Shown: positions 1-9,375, numbered from the stretch's first letter. The stretch: DNA of 64,000 bases from Aureimonas ureilytica (GCF_001475935.1 NZ_LDQA01000019.1:1-64000), one strand, 5' to 3'. The notes: generated by a model from the letters alone, not told the origin. Translations and numbers: made by a program.

Positions 1-173
1 GATAAGCCGCCCGCGCCGGGGCGCAACGGCTGGCGGGGAATTGATGGCCCGCCAAGCATCGGGGCGGTGAGTACGCCGGCGTGCGATCCCCTCGCGTGTC
101 GATGGGCAGCTACGGAAAATGCCGGCCAAACCAATTGCGTGCGACAGGTTCTTTAACTGACCTTCCGTAACCT

Positions 174-1355
174 ATGGCTCTCTGCCTCCCCCTCGTGCGG
201 ACGACGATGCCAGATACCTCGCTTTATCGCGCGCCGCGCAATCCGATCCTGCGATGGCTCGCCGAAATTGGCGGCGGCCTACCGGACGAAACGCAGCGTC
301 GCCTGCGCTCCATGTTCTTCACGTCGAAGGTTCCGCTCGTCATCGGCGCGGTCAACACCATCGTCGTGGCCCTGGTGATCTACGCGCACAATCTGCAGCC
401 GATATTCCTGGGGATCGCGGTCTGCGATATCGCGCTTCTTCTGTTTCGGGTCGCGTCCCTTAAACGTGTCGACGCACCGGCCGGGCCGCTCTTCGCCGGA
501 GGGCTTCTCTGGGCCTGCCTGCAGGGCCTGACGATCTTCCTCGTCGTAAGTTCAGGCGATCTCACTTTGTCTTTGCTGGTGCTCGCGAGCGGGCTGGCCG
601 CCATCGGGGGCATTGTCGGGCGCAACTTTCCCGCCCCGCGCTACGCCATCGTCCAGACGCTTCTGATCGACGGCAGCTATAAGATCGCATTCAGCCTCCA
701 GCATCCACAATTCATACCTCTGATTGCGGCGCAGACCGTGATCTTCATCGTTATGAATCTTGGGATCATCCGTCAGCATCGTGAAACCGCGATCGGCGCG
801 ATCAGGGCGGAGTTCGAAAACCGCGAGAAAGCCTTCACCGATCCCGTCACCGGGCTGGCGAGTCGCTGGCGGTTGGAGGATTGCTTTGCCCGGATGCGCC
901 CTCCCACTCGAGGACGCGCGCTTCTCTATCTGGATCTCGACGGTTTCAAGCAGGTGAACGATCGGCTGGGCCATGCAGCCGGCGATCATCTCCTTCGTGA
1001 GGTGGGACAGCGCCTCAGCGAGTTCGCAACGCCGGACTCCGTCATCTGCCGCCTCGGCGGTGACGAATTCCTCATTCTTCTGAAGCAATCCGACGAAACC
1101 GAACTGCGTCATCTCTGCGCGCGCGTTCTGGCGCGCATCGCCACCCCTTACGAGATCGCGCCTGGCAGCTTGGCGCGGGTGGGCGTGAGCATCGGCACCG
1201 TCATCGATCGAACGGGCGATCAAACGCTGATCGGCCTGATGCTCAAAGCGGACCGCGCGCTCTACGAGGTCAAGGCCGGTGGCAAAGGCGCCTTTCGGAT
1301 TCACGAGGAACAACCTCACGAGGCTCCAGCTCTTCGCTGCGCTGCGGGCCCATAG
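174..1355 (+). CDS. Membrane-anchored diguanylate cyclase (GGDEF)
   Basis: Predicted to make cyclic di-GMP from two GTP at the inner membrane. The N-terminal half (about residues 45-210) is a run of five or six hydrophobic segments without a recognised sensory family. The C-terminal half (about 225-380) is a GGDEF domain with DPVTGLASR, DLDGFKQVND and the active-site LGGDEF. The RxxD product-inhibition site expected just before GGDEF is absent (ATPD at that place), so feedback inhibition may be missing. No EAL domain is present. The first in-frame ATG is used; a second ATG at 207 (MPDTS) is an equally possible start, as neither has a clear ribosome binding site. It stands alone and converges on the aldolase gene downstream. 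Confidence 0.85.
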   Translation: MALCLPLVRTTMPDTSLYRAPRNPILRWLAEIGGGLPDETQRRLRSMFFTSKVPLVIGAVNTIVVALVIYAHNLQPIFLGIAVCDIALLLFRVASLKRVDAPAGPLFAGGLLWACLQGLTIFLVVSSGDLTLSLLVLASGLAAIGGIVGRNFPAPRYAIVQTLLIDGSYKIAFSLQHPQFIPLIAAQTVIFIVMNLGIIRQHRETAIGAIRAEFENREKAFTDPVTGLASRWRLEDCFARMRPPTRGRALLYLDLDGFKQVNDRLGHAAGDHLLREVGQRLSEFATPDSVICRLGGDEFLILLKQSDETELRHLCARVLARIATPYEIAPGSLARVGVSIGTVIDRTGDQTLIGLMLKADRALYEVKAGGKGAFRIHEEQPHEAPALRCAAGP

Positions 1356-1520
1356 ACCACGGGATGGGTGGGCCGATCGCGAAGCGGCGCTCCGGGGGCA
1401 AGGCGCCGTGAGCCACCGAGCCTTCGCTGCAACGCCAGGGCGTGGGGCCGGGACCGGCGAAAATCGCCGCTCCCTTGCCTCAGTCGTTGAAACGGGCCTC
1501 GCCTCGCGTCGGGTCCGCTC

Positions 1521-2249
1521 TTAAGCGCTCAACCTTGCCTTCGAATCGACCGACGCGGCTTTGGCGCTCGGCGTGTCGTTGACGCCGTCGAGATCGGGCG
1601 CGTGCCCGTAGCTCATGTTCTTCATCTGCTGAATGACGCGCGCCATTTCCTCGTCCGACAGGACCGGCGGCTCACCCAGAACCCGCGCCTGGACATAAAG
1701 GCGCGACAGCGTTTCGACCTCGATGGCGAGCGACAGCGCGCCTGACAGTGTCTTGCCGAGCGCGATCTGGCCGTGCTGGCCGAGAAGGCAGGCCATGCGG
1801 TCTTCGAGGGCTTCCAGCGCCGCGTCGGACAGGGCCTGCGTGCCGAAGGTCGCATAGCGCGAACAGCGGATCGTCGTGCCGCCGGCGATCGCCGTCATGT
1901 AGTGGAAGCTCGGGATCTCATGGTGGTGCACCGCGAGCGTCGTCGCATAGACGGAATGGCAGTGGAGCACGCAGTCGACATCGGAGCGCGCGGCGAGAAT
2001 GTCGCGGTGGAAGCGCCATTCCGACGAGGGGCGGCGCGCGCCCTCATAGGTGCCGTCGAACGACATCTGCACGAGATCGCTGGGGCGCATCAGATCATAG
2101 GGCAGGGAGGTGGGCGTCACGAGGAAGCCCGCCGGATTGCGCACGGAGAGATTGCCGGCCGTGCCCTGGTTGATGCCGCTTTCGTTCATGCGGCGGCAGG
2201 TGGCGACCATCTCTTCGCGAAGGGCGTCGTCGTTGTAAGAGGCATTCAT
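1521..2249 (-). CDS. Class II (zinc) sugar-phosphate aldolase, FucA/RhaD family
   Basis: Predicted to cleave a ketose 1-phosphate into dihydroxyacetone phosphate and a short aldehyde. Family hallmarks are visible: the catalytic glutamate in PSSEWRFH, the HCH pair of zinc histidines in VLHCHS, and a third histidine in LLGQHGQ. The protein is 242 aa, normal for the family (about 210-275). The chosen ATG overlaps the stop of the upstream kinase by 4 bp (ATGA), which decides the start over an upstream in-frame codon at 2294. It is the last gene of the sugar importer operon. The exact sugar cannot be read from sequence: fuculose-, rhamnulose- and ribulose-1-phosphate are all possible. Confidence 0.85.
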   Translation of the reverse strand: MNASYNDDALREEMVATCRRMNESGINQGTAGNLSVRNPAGFLVTPTSLPYDLMRPSDLVQMSFDGTYEGARRPSSEWRFHRDILAARSDVDCVLHCHSVYATTLAVHHHEIPSFHYMTAIAGGTTIRCSRYATFGTQALSDAALEALEDRMACLLGQHGQIALGKTLSGALSLAIEVETLSRLYVQARVLGEPPVLSDEEMARVIQQMKNMSYGHAPDLDGVNDTPSAKAASVDSKARLSA

Positions 2250-3634
2250 GAGGCTTGGCTCCAGGGATGGCAGAGGTCGCGCCAGTGCGACCAATAGGGG
2301 AGAAGATCAGGCAGGCCGGACATATCTGGCATTTCGACGCTGAGCGGGGCAGGGCCGCGCCGCATCTTATGCCCGGCAAGAAGGGCCGCCCCCGCCGCCG
2401 TGCCGTGCGCGTCGCGGTTGACGAGCACGCGTGCATCGGGATTCAGCGCGGCGAGGATCGCGCCGAACAAGGGATCGCGCACCAGCCCGCCGTCGATCAC
2501 GATGGTGCGGGACGCGGGAAGCATACGCAGGCATTGGTTGGCGAGCATGGCGGCGTAGAGAAGGGCGAGCGTGAAGCGGACCGAGGGATCGCCGGCGAGC
2601 GGACCTCGGATCGAGCCGCGCCGGGCCGTGCCGGGAAAGAGCCCGTCATCGGCCCCGAAGGATGGCAGCGCGACGGTGCGGCTCGCCACGATCCGCGACA
2701 GGGCCTTTGAGGTCGCCGGTCCGCGTTCCACGCCGGACACGGCGGCGAACTCACGTCCGCCCATGGTCAACATGCCGGGAACCGGGCGACCCGCGACATC
2801 GGCATTGCAGGAGCGGCCGGGCGCTTCCTCACTGAGATCGATGCCGGTTCGATCCGTCAGGGCGACGATCCAGGTGCCGGTGGAAACCACCGTGAGATCG
2901 GACAGGCCGGCGGCCTGATAACGATAGAAATTGGCCGAGGAATCGTGAATGCCGCAGAGGACGCGCGTCTCCGCCGAGAGGCCGCAACGCCGCGCCCAGT
3001 CCGGCTTCAGGGTTCCGAGTGTCTCGTACGCGGGGCGAAGCGGGGGCAGGAGGCGCGCCCAGCCGCGATCCGCAACAAGCCGCGTCGGCGCGCCGTCCGC
3101 ACCGGACCAGAGATGCGACTGCGCGGCGAGGCTGGTGACCTCGCCCGCCGCCACGCCGCAGAGGCGAAAGGCCCAATATTGCGGCAGAGCCAGAAAGGCC
3201 CGTGCTCCGGCGAAGGCATCCGGCCAGCCGCGTTCCAGCCAGAGCATCTGCCGCGCCAGATGCGCCGAGCCGAGCATGAGCGCGCTGCCGCGCTCGCGGA
3301 ACGAACCGGCCATGGCGGCATAGTCGGCCGCCATGTCCGCCGGCGGGTCCTGCTCGTAGTCGATCATCGGCATGAGCGCGCCGTCTTCGCCTACGAGAAC
3401 CCCGCCCGATCCGTGCGAGCAGGCGACGATCGCCTCGATGGAATGGCGCTGGCCGAGATCGGCGAGCCCCGCGAGCAGCCAGTCTTCGAGGGCCGCGAGG
3501 TCGTGGTGGCGATAGGGCGGGCCGTCCAAGACGCGATTGGGCGCGGACAGTTCCTCCAGCACCGCGCCGTCCGCTGTCGTGGCGAAGAGCTTGACGTTGG
3601 TCTTGCCGATGTCGAAGACGGCGACCGCGCTCAC
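2246..3634 (-). CDS. FGGY-family carbohydrate kinase
   Basis: Predicted ATP-dependent ketose kinase supplying the 1-phosphate substrate for the adjacent class II aldolase. The N-terminus carries the phosphate-binding DIGKTNVK motif; later come ICGIHD-like and VSTGTWI segments and a C-terminal IDGGLVRDP and GTAAGAAL, typical of the actin-fold FGGY family. The length, 462 aa, is normal. The start is a GTG that overlaps the preceding permease stop (GTGA); longer open frames upstream run out of frame through the permease and are shadows. The gene lies between permease and aldolase with 4-bp overlaps on both sides, so translation is probably coupled. It resembles fuculokinase/rhamnulokinase-type members, but substrate assignment is inference. 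Confidence 0.85.
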   Translation of the reverse strand: MSAVAVFDIGKTNVKLFATTADGAVLEELSAPNRVLDGPPYRHHDLAALEDWLLAGLADLGQRHSIEAIVACSHGSGGVLVGEDGALMPMIDYEQDPPADMAADYAAMAGSFRERGSALMLGSAHLARQMLWLERGWPDAFAGARAFLALPQYWAFRLCGVAAGEVTSLAAQSHLWSGADGAPTRLVADRGWARLLPPLRPAYETLGTLKPDWARRCGLSAETRVLCGIHDSSANFYRYQAAGLSDLTVVSTGTWIVALTDRTGIDLSEEAPGRSCNADVAGRPVPGMLTMGGREFAAVSGVERGPATSKALSRIVASRTVALPSFGADDGLFPGTARRGSIRGPLAGDPSVRFTLALLYAAMLANQCLRMLPASRTIVIDGGLVRDPLFGAILAALNPDARVLVNRDAHGTAAGAALLAGHKMRRGPAPLSVEMPDMSGLPDLLPYWSHWRDLCHPWSQAS

Positions 3635-4704
3635 GCCTGCGTCTCCCCGCGCCGACGCAGCGCGGAGAAAAGCGCCGGGAGATGCGGGCGGATCGTCTGC
3701 GCCACCACGACGGCGATCAGCGTGCCGCCCCAGATCGCCAGCGTCAGATAGTTCGACAGGCCGAACTGGTTGAAGCCGGAGGAGATGACCTGAAGGATCG
3801 CGAGCGCCACCATGAGCCCGCCGACCGTGCCGAAGCCGCCGAACGGATCGACCCCGCCGAGCACGGCCGCCAGAATGGTGACGAGAAGATAGGACTGCGC
3901 GTAGTCCGGGCTCGCCGAGTTGAAAATGACGAGCGTCACCAACGCGGCCATGAAGCAGACGAGGCTGGACAAGGTGTAGACGCCGACCAGAACCCGCTTC
4001 GTATCGATCGCCGAATAGCGCGCGGCTTCGAGGTTCGAGCCGATCATGTGGCAGGCGATGCCGAAGGCGGTTTTCTTGAGGATCAAGCCGACCAGGATCG
4101 CGACCAGCATCATCACGATGAAGACGAGCGGCACGCCGAGAACGCTCGAATTGCCGAGGCGGGACACGAGATCGGGCACGCCCGAGAGCGCCTGGCCGCG
4201 CGTGAGATAGATGCTGATGCCGTCGATCAACGACTTGGTGCCGAGCGTCACGAGGATGGGGTGAACGCCGGTATAGGCGACGAGCGCGCCCGTCACGAGG
4301 CCGATGGCGAGGCAGAGGAGAAGCCCGGCGGCGAGCGCGAGCGCGACACCCGCGACGACGGCGCCCGTACCGGCTCCATCGGGAATGGCGATCTGTATGA
4401 CGAAGACCATCAGGAGCGCGCATTGGTTGGTGGTGGCGATGATGGCGAGGTTCAGACCGCCCGTGATCAATGGCACGATCATGGCGAGCGAGAGAAGCCC
4501 CAGAAGCGGCATCTGGAACATGAAGGATTGCAGCGTGCCCATGCTGGCAAAGCCGGGAACCGCCAGCGAGAAGACGAGGACGAGCGCCACGAGGAGGCCC
4601 GTCAAGCCGAGATGGGCGTTGGGAACACCCGCGCGCAGCCGGGCCATGAAGTCCGCCAGGGCCCCGTCCCGCGCGATGGGATGAGATGTCCGGTTCTCAA
4701 GCAT
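3631..4704 (-). CDS. Sugar ABC transporter permease (second)
   Basis: Inner-membrane permease of the CUT2 (ribose/rhamnose/AI-2 type) family, 357 aa, with about nine or ten hydrophobic segments from residue 32 to 345. It contains the family pattern of a glycine-rich cytoplasmic loop (LGGVDPFGGFGTVGG) near the C-terminus. It pairs with the neighbouring permease to form the membrane channel energised by the double-domain ATPase. Its start overlaps the stop of the upstream permease by 8 bp, and its stop overlaps the GTG of the kinase. Substrate is inferred from context to be a monosaccharide, probably a ketose. Confidence 0.88.
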   Translation of the reverse strand: MLENRTSHPIARDGALADFMARLRAGVPNAHLGLTGLLVALVLVFSLAVPGFASMGTLQSFMFQMPLLGLLSLAMIVPLITGGLNLAIIATTNQCALLMVFVIQIAIPDGAGTGAVVAGVALALAAGLLLCLAIGLVTGALVAYTGVHPILVTLGTKSLIDGISIYLTRGQALSGVPDLVSRLGNSSVLGVPLVFIVMMLVAILVGLILKKTAFGIACHMIGSNLEAARYSAIDTKRVLVGVYTLSSLVCFMAALVTLVIFNSASPDYAQSYLLVTILAAVLGGVDPFGGFGTVGGLMVALAILQVISSGFNQFGLSNYLTLAIWGGTLIAVVVAQTIRPHLPALFSALRRRGETQA

Positions 4705-5728
4705 GGGCGGCCTCGCCGAGGGTTCGATGGCGCCGACCGCGCCGCGACGACAGGACGGTGAGCGAGGTGGAGGCGAGGATCGTCAGGCCGATCACGATCT
4801 GGAAGAAGTAGGAGGAGACGCCCAGAAGATTGAGCCCGTTCTGGAGAATGGCGAGCAGCACGATGCCCAGAAGCACGCCCGGCACGGTGCCGATGCCGCC
4901 CGTCAGGCTCGCGCCACCGAGCACGGCTGCCGAGAGAACGGCGAGTTCCGTGTTGACCATGGCGTTGGGCACGCTCTCCCCGACGCGGTGCGCCTGGAGC
5001 ATTCCCGCGAGGGCGGCGAGGAACCCCAGAACCCCATAGGCCACGAAATGCAGGCGGCCGATCGACATGCCGATGCGGCGCGCCGCTTCCGCATTGCCGC
5101 CCATCGCATAAAGCTGGCGACCGACCGAGCTGCGTGTCATCAGCGCCCAGATGCCCAAGCTCACGACGATCATGGCGACGATCGGCAAGGTGACGCGAAC
5201 GAGATCGCCGCTTGCGGTTTCGGTCTCGAAGAAGGTGACGCGCGTCGTCCACCAGTCCGGCAGGTCGTAGATCGACCGCCCGCCCGAGAAATACATCAGA
5301 AGCGAGAAGGTGACGCTCATCATGGCGATGGTCGCGATGATGGAGGGAATGCGCACGAAATGGATCAGCGCCGCGTTGAGGCAGCCGAGCGCCGTGCCGA
5401 TCCCCAAGCCCACCGCGATCACGAGTGGGGCGGGAAGACCCAGCCGCGCCGCCAGGAGCGCCGCGACATATTGCGAGACGGAGGCCGTGGCGGCGAAGGA
5501 AATGTCGATGCCGCCAGAAACCAGAACCACGAAGAGGCCCATCGCCATGATGGCCTGCACCGAATAGGTCTCTAAGAGATCGATCACGTTGGGCAGGGTC
5601 AGGAAGCCCGGCGCGGTCGATCCGAAGAACAGGATGGCGAGGACGATCACGCCGAAGAGCCAGGCTTCGGGGCGGCGGCGAAGCCGCGCCAGCGCGGCGG
5701 CTCCGGTGCGCTGCTGGACATCAGGCAT
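4697..5728 (-). CDS. Sugar ABC transporter permease (first)
   Basis: CUT2-family permease, 343 aa, with repeated hydrophobic segments and the loop motif GGASLTGGIGT near residue 275, the equivalent of the loop seen in the second permease. An SGGIDIS segment near residue 75 is characteristic of RbsC-like permeases. The start at MPDVQQ was chosen because it overlaps the ATPase stop by 8 bp; upstream in-frame codons would extend the protein into the ATPase gene with no family counterpart. It works with the adjacent permease, ATPase and periplasmic binding protein. Confidence 0.88.
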   Translation of the reverse strand: MPDVQQRTGAAALARLRRRPEAWLFGVIVLAILFFGSTAPGFLTLPNVIDLLETYSVQAIMAMGLFVVLVSGGIDISFAATASVSQYVAALLAARLGLPAPLVIAVGLGIGTALGCLNAALIHFVRIPSIIATIAMMSVTFSLLMYFSGGRSIYDLPDWWTTRVTFFETETASGDLVRVTLPIVAMIVVSLGIWALMTRSSVGRQLYAMGGNAEAARRIGMSIGRLHFVAYGVLGFLAALAGMLQAHRVGESVPNAMVNTELAVLSAAVLGGASLTGGIGTVPGVLLGIVLLAILQNGLNLLGVSSYFFQIVIGLTILASTSLTVLSSRRGRRHRTLGEAAHA

Positions 5729-7214
5729 AGATGCGCTCCTCCAACTGCCGTTCGGTGATGCGGCCGGGAATGGTTTCCTCAAGGATGCGCCCGGCCCGCA
5801 TGTGCAGGACGCGGTCGCAGGTGGCGAAGGCTTCGCTCACCTCATCGGAGATCACGATGACGCCGACGCCCTCGCGCGACAGTTCGGCCACGATTTCGTA
5901 AATGCCCTGCTTGTTCTTGATATCGACGCCGACGGTCGGCGAATCGAGGATCAGGACGCTCGGCCGCGTCGCCAGCCATTTGGCGAGAACCACGCGCTGC
6001 TGGTTGCCGCCCGACAGGGTCTGCACGGGCCGGTCGATATCGGGCACCTTGATGGCCAGCCGGCGCACCCAGTCGCGCGCGAGATCGCGCCGCCGCCGAC
6101 GGGCGATGAGGCCGGAGCGCCCTGCGAGCCCCTTCATGACCGCAAGGCCGATATTGTCCTCGATCGATTGCGGGAGGATCACGCCGAGCGACAGGCGATC
6201 CTCCGAGACATAGGCGATGCCCGCACGCACCGCGTCCCGGTTGGAGCGCAGCGAGAGCGGCTGGCCGTTGAGCCGGATCGTTCCCCCCTCGGCCCGGTTC
6301 ATGCCGAACAGCGTCAGCGCGAGTTCGGTGCGCCCGGCGCCCAGAAGTCCGACCAGCCCCAGCACCTCGCCCTTGCGCAAGGTGAAGCTGACATCGGCGA
6401 ATTCGCCGCGCCGCGACAGGCGCTCCACGCTCAGGAGCGGCTCGGCCGCGCTCATGTCCCGCGCCACCGTGCCATGGTCGATGTCGAGCCCGGTCATCAG
6501 ATGGGCGATGCGCTTCTGGTCAACCTCGGCCACCGGCCAGGTGCCGACCTTGCGCCCGTCCCGGAACACGGTCACGCGCTCGGCGATCTCCACCACCTCT
6601 TCGAGGCGGTGCGACACGAAGACGACGGCAATGCCGTCCGCCTTCAGCTTGGCCACGATGGAGAGGAGGCGATCGACTTCCGCGCGGGTGAGGGAGGCCG
6701 TCGGTTCGTCCATGAAGATGAGGCGCGCTTTGGCCGCCAGCCCGCGCGCGATGGCGACGATCTGCCGTTCGGCGACGGGCAGGTCCGACACGAGGGCGGA
6801 GGGGTCGAGATCGAAGTCGAGGCGCTTCAGGACGCTTTCGGCGATCCGCCGCATATGGGCCTTGCGCACCGGCTTCAGCGCGCCTTCGAGATGGCATTCG
6901 ACGGCGATGTTCTCGGCCACCGAGAGATTGGGAAACAGGGACAGGTCCTGAAAGATGACCTGGATGCCGAGCGCCTTGGCGCGGGCCGGCGTCAGCGGCA
7001 GGACGTTCTCGCCCTCGATCTCGATCGTGCCCTCGCTCGGCGGGTGAACGCCGGCGACGGTCTTGATGAGCGTGGATTTGCCGCAGCCATTCTCGCCGAC
7101 GAGGCAGTGAACCTCGCCCGGCCGCACGTCCCAGTCGATGCCCTCCAGCGCGCGCACGCCGCCGAAGCGCTTGGAGAGGCCGGTGAGCCTGAGAAAAGGA
7201 ACGTCATCAGTCAT
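5721..7214 (-). CDS. Sugar ABC transporter ATPase, two nucleotide-binding domains
   Basis: Energises the sugar importer. It is 497 aa with the RbsA/MglA-type tandem architecture. Domain 1 has Walker A GENGCGKST, a degenerate signature (LPVAERQ) and Walker B LIFMDEPTAS. Domain 2 has a degenerate Walker A (GLLGAGRTE) and a canonical signature LSGGNQQ followed by LILDSPTVGVD. Such asymmetry is normal for CUT2 ATPases. The ATG (MTDDVP) is preceded by GGGAGG at proper spacing, which favours it over an in-frame start 42 bp upstream. It lies 62 bp after the binding-protein gene, with a hairpin between. Confidence 0.92.
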   Translation of the reverse strand: MTDDVPFLRLTGLSKRFGGVRALEGIDWDVRPGEVHCLVGENGCGKSTLIKTVAGVHPPSEGTIEIEGENVLPLTPARAKALGIQVIFQDLSLFPNLSVAENIAVECHLEGALKPVRKAHMRRIAESVLKRLDFDLDPSALVSDLPVAERQIVAIARGLAAKARLIFMDEPTASLTRAEVDRLLSIVAKLKADGIAVVFVSHRLEEVVEIAERVTVFRDGRKVGTWPVAEVDQKRIAHLMTGLDIDHGTVARDMSAAEPLLSVERLSRRGEFADVSFTLRKGEVLGLVGLLGAGRTELALTLFGMNRAEGGTIRLNGQPLSLRSNRDAVRAGIAYVSEDRLSLGVILPQSIEDNIGLAVMKGLAGRSGLIARRRRRDLARDWVRRLAIKVPDIDRPVQTLSGGNQQRVVLAKWLATRPSVLILDSPTVGVDIKNKQGIYEIVAELSREGVGVIVISDEVSEAFATCDRVLHMRAGRILEETIPGRITERQLEERIYA

Positions 7215-7238
7215 CGGCCGCCTCCCGTCGTCCGAATG

Positions 7239-7267
7239 GAAAACCCGGCGGCGCATCGGCCGCCGGG
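7239..7267 (-). terminator. Intercistronic hairpin with short T run (attenuator-like)
   Basis: Directly after the binding-protein stop there is a perfect 9-bp stem (CCCGGCGGC / GCCGCCGGG, 6-nt loop, 7244-7267), followed on the minus strand by TTTT. Such a weak terminator or RNA-end protector between a binding protein and its ATPase commonly raises the relative yield of the binding protein. The stem is seen directly; the function is inferred. Confidence 0.6.
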
Positions 7268-7276
7268 ATGGTGGGA

Positions 7277-8281
7277 TCAGAGGCCGAGCGCCACGAGGCG
7301 GTCGATATTGGCCTTGTCGAGCGATTCCAGCTTCTGAGCCTGGATCAGCTTCTTGTCGGGATAGACCCGCACGGGGCCGACGCCGACGATCTCCATATTG
7401 TCGGTCGGCTCCTTGCCGGCCGCCAGCATGGAAGAAAGCTGCGCGAAGACCTCGCCCGCCGTCAGCGGGTTCCAGATATAGCCGCCCCGGATCACGCCCG
7501 ACTTGACGTATTTCGCGCCCTGGCCCGGCGAGAAGCCGCCGACCAGCGCGACCGTCTTGGCCTTGCCGCGATCGTCCAAGACGCGCCCTGCGCCGATCGG
7601 GCCTTGGCTGCCGAAGGTCAGGATGCCCTTGAGGTTCGGGTTGGCGCGCAGCTGGTCCTGCGTGGTCTTGATGCTTTCATCCAGGCTTTCGGCGACGCCG
7701 AAGCGATCGCCCACCATCTGCATCTTGGGATACTTCTGCTTCTGATAGGCGATGGCGGCGTCGGCCCAGGCATTGTGCAGCGGCACGGTCAGCGAGCCGA
7801 CATAGACGATATACTTGCCCTCTTCGCCCATTTCCTTGGCGAGAAGGTCCATATGCGCCTGACCATAGGCCTCGGTCGTGGTCAGCTCGAAGTCCCAGTC
7901 CTTTTCCTTCTGGTCCGGCCCTTCATGCGCCAGAACCTTGATGCCGGCGGCGCGGGCGCGCCCGAGCACGGGTTCGAGCGCGGCGGAATCGTTGGGCACG
8001 ATGCCGATGACATTGACCTTACGGGCGATCAGATCCTCGATGGCGCGGACCTGCTGGGCCGCGTCGGCCTGTGTCGGGCCGACCATCCAGGCATTGACCT
8101 TATACTCCTTGGCACCCTTCTTGATGCCTTCTTCCATGGCGTTGAACCAGGGAATGCCCCCGATCTTGACCACGATCCCGGCCTGCGGCTCGGCGCTCTG
8201 CGCAAAGGCGGCAGGGCCGGCGAGGGTGAGGGCCAGAAGACCTCCCATGGCCGCGAGGGCGCGGCGGCGCGACATCAGCAT
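7277..8281 (-). CDS. Periplasmic sugar-binding protein of the ABC importer
   Basis: Type I periplasmic binding protein, 334 aa, resembling the RhaS/LsrB/RbsB group. An N-terminal signal peptide is clear (MSRRRALAAMGG, hydrophobic core, AFA-Q cleavage region near residue 28). The mature part begins with a VVKIGGIPWFNAM segment and has the HEGPDQKEKD and FGSQGPIG segments typical of the two lobes. The ATG is preceded by GGGAGG 8 bases upstream; a second ATG two codons later is possible. It is the first transport gene of the operon, just 17 bp after the LacI-type regulator gene, so the regulator is probably co-transcribed and autoregulated. Ligand unknown; context suggests a rare ketose. Confidence 0.9.
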   Translation of the reverse strand: MLMSRRRALAAMGGLLALTLAGPAAFAQSAEPQAGIVVKIGGIPWFNAMEEGIKKGAKEYKVNAWMVGPTQADAAQQVRAIEDLIARKVNVIGIVPNDSAALEPVLGRARAAGIKVLAHEGPDQKEKDWDFELTTTEAYGQAHMDLLAKEMGEEGKYIVYVGSLTVPLHNAWADAAIAYQKQKYPKMQMVGDRFGVAESLDESIKTTQDQLRANPNLKGILTFGSQGPIGAGRVLDDRGKAKTVALVGGFSPGQGAKYVKSGVIRGGYIWNPLTAGEVFAQLSSMLAAGKEPTDNMEIVGVGPVRVYPDKKLIQAQKLESLDKANIDRLVALGL

Positions 8282-8298
8282 GTTTCATCCTCCCGTTA

Positions 8299-9324
8299 TC
8301 AGACCTTGCCCGCCCGGCCTCCCCGCCGGGGCGGGACCCGCTGCGTCGAGCCGCGGATCGAGACGGCGCATCCTAGGCGCCTTGTTTCTTGGGGCTCATC
8401 GCTCCCCGCCATTCGGCCGCGCAGGAGCGACCAGGCGGCAACAGCCATGTCCTCCACGGGTTGGCGCACGGCCGTGATGCCGGGCGAGACGAGCCGCATC
8501 CATTCCATTTCGTCGAACGAGGCGAAGGCGATCTCGCCGGGGATCGACAGGCCCATCGCGGCGATGAGCTGATAGGCCATGAGCGAAGTCATGTGATCGA
8601 GCGCGAAGAGCGCGGCCGGGCGATCGGCCGACAGGCGCTCGCGCAGCAAATTGGCCGACGCCTCCGCCTCGAAGCCGACCTCCAGCATCTGCGCCCGCAT
8701 CGCGCCCGCACCCGTCAGAAAGCCTTCCCAGCGCTCGCGCACATTGCTGATGCCGAGACTCGTGCCGACAACGAGGCAGTTCGCCAGTCCAGTCTGGGCA
8801 AGATGCGCGGCGATCGCGGCCGAGGAAGGGCCGTTGTCCACCGCGACCAGATCGAACCTTGCATCGTCGGGAATGCGGTCGGCCACCACGGCGGGCGCGG
8901 CGAGCCCCGCCGGCAGGCGGGACGAGAGCGCGCCGTCGCAGGGCACGACGATCAGCCCGCCCGGCCGCCAGGCGCGGACATTGGCCAGCCGGTCGGCCTC
9001 CTCCATGGGGTCGTTGCGCGAGGAGAGAACGGCGAGATCGAACCCATCGCCCCGCGCCTCGTGCTCCAGCGTGGAGACGAAGCTCGCAAACATCGGATTG
9101 GTGAGATCGGGCACGATGACGGCGACCAGCGCCGCCTTGCCCGAGCGCAGCCGCGAGGCCGCAATATCGGCGACGTAACCCAGCTCATCCACCGCCGCGC
9201 GCACACGATCGGCGAAGTTCTGCGAGACATTGGGCTTGCCGTTCAGGACGTTCGAGACGGTCGCAATCGACACGCCCGCGCGGTCGGCGACCATACGGAT
9301 GGATGGCGTCTGCTGTCGTGACAT
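8299..9324 (-). CDS. LacI-family transcriptional regulator
   Basis: Sugar-responsive repressor, 341 aa. The N-terminal helix-turn-helix is evident (SIRMVADRAGVSIATVSNVL) followed by the hinge and a periplasmic-binding-protein-like sensor domain (about residues 65-335). The ATG at 9324 has GGAGG eight bases upstream; an in-frame ATG at 9339 would place the ribosome binding site inside the gene and is rejected. It heads the importer-kinase-aldolase operon and is divergent from the epimerase gene, with a 191-bp shared control region containing candidate operators. It most likely controls both transcripts. Confidence 0.9.
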   Translation of the reverse strand: MSRQQTPSIRMVADRAGVSIATVSNVLNGKPNVSQNFADRVRAAVDELGYVADIAASRLRSGKAALVAVIVPDLTNPMFASFVSTLEHEARGDGFDLAVLSSRNDPMEEADRLANVRAWRPGGLIVVPCDGALSSRLPAGLAAPAVVADRIPDDARFDLVAVDNGPSSAAIAAHLAQTGLANCLVVGTSLGISNVRERWEGFLTGAGAMRAQMLEVGFEAEASANLLRERLSADRPAALFALDHMTSLMAYQLIAAMGLSIPGEIAFASFDEMEWMRLVSPGITAVRQPVEDMAVAAWSLLRGRMAGSDEPQETRRLGCAVSIRGSTQRVPPRRGGRAGKV

Positions 9325-9375
9325 CGACGCCCCTCCCAAGACGAACCGTGCCCAAGCTTTTTGAGAAAACGCCGG

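Noticed and set aside
3682-4761. 359-codon plus-strand frame opposite the sugar permease
   Set aside because: Charged, low-complexity antisense shadow of a membrane protein gene.
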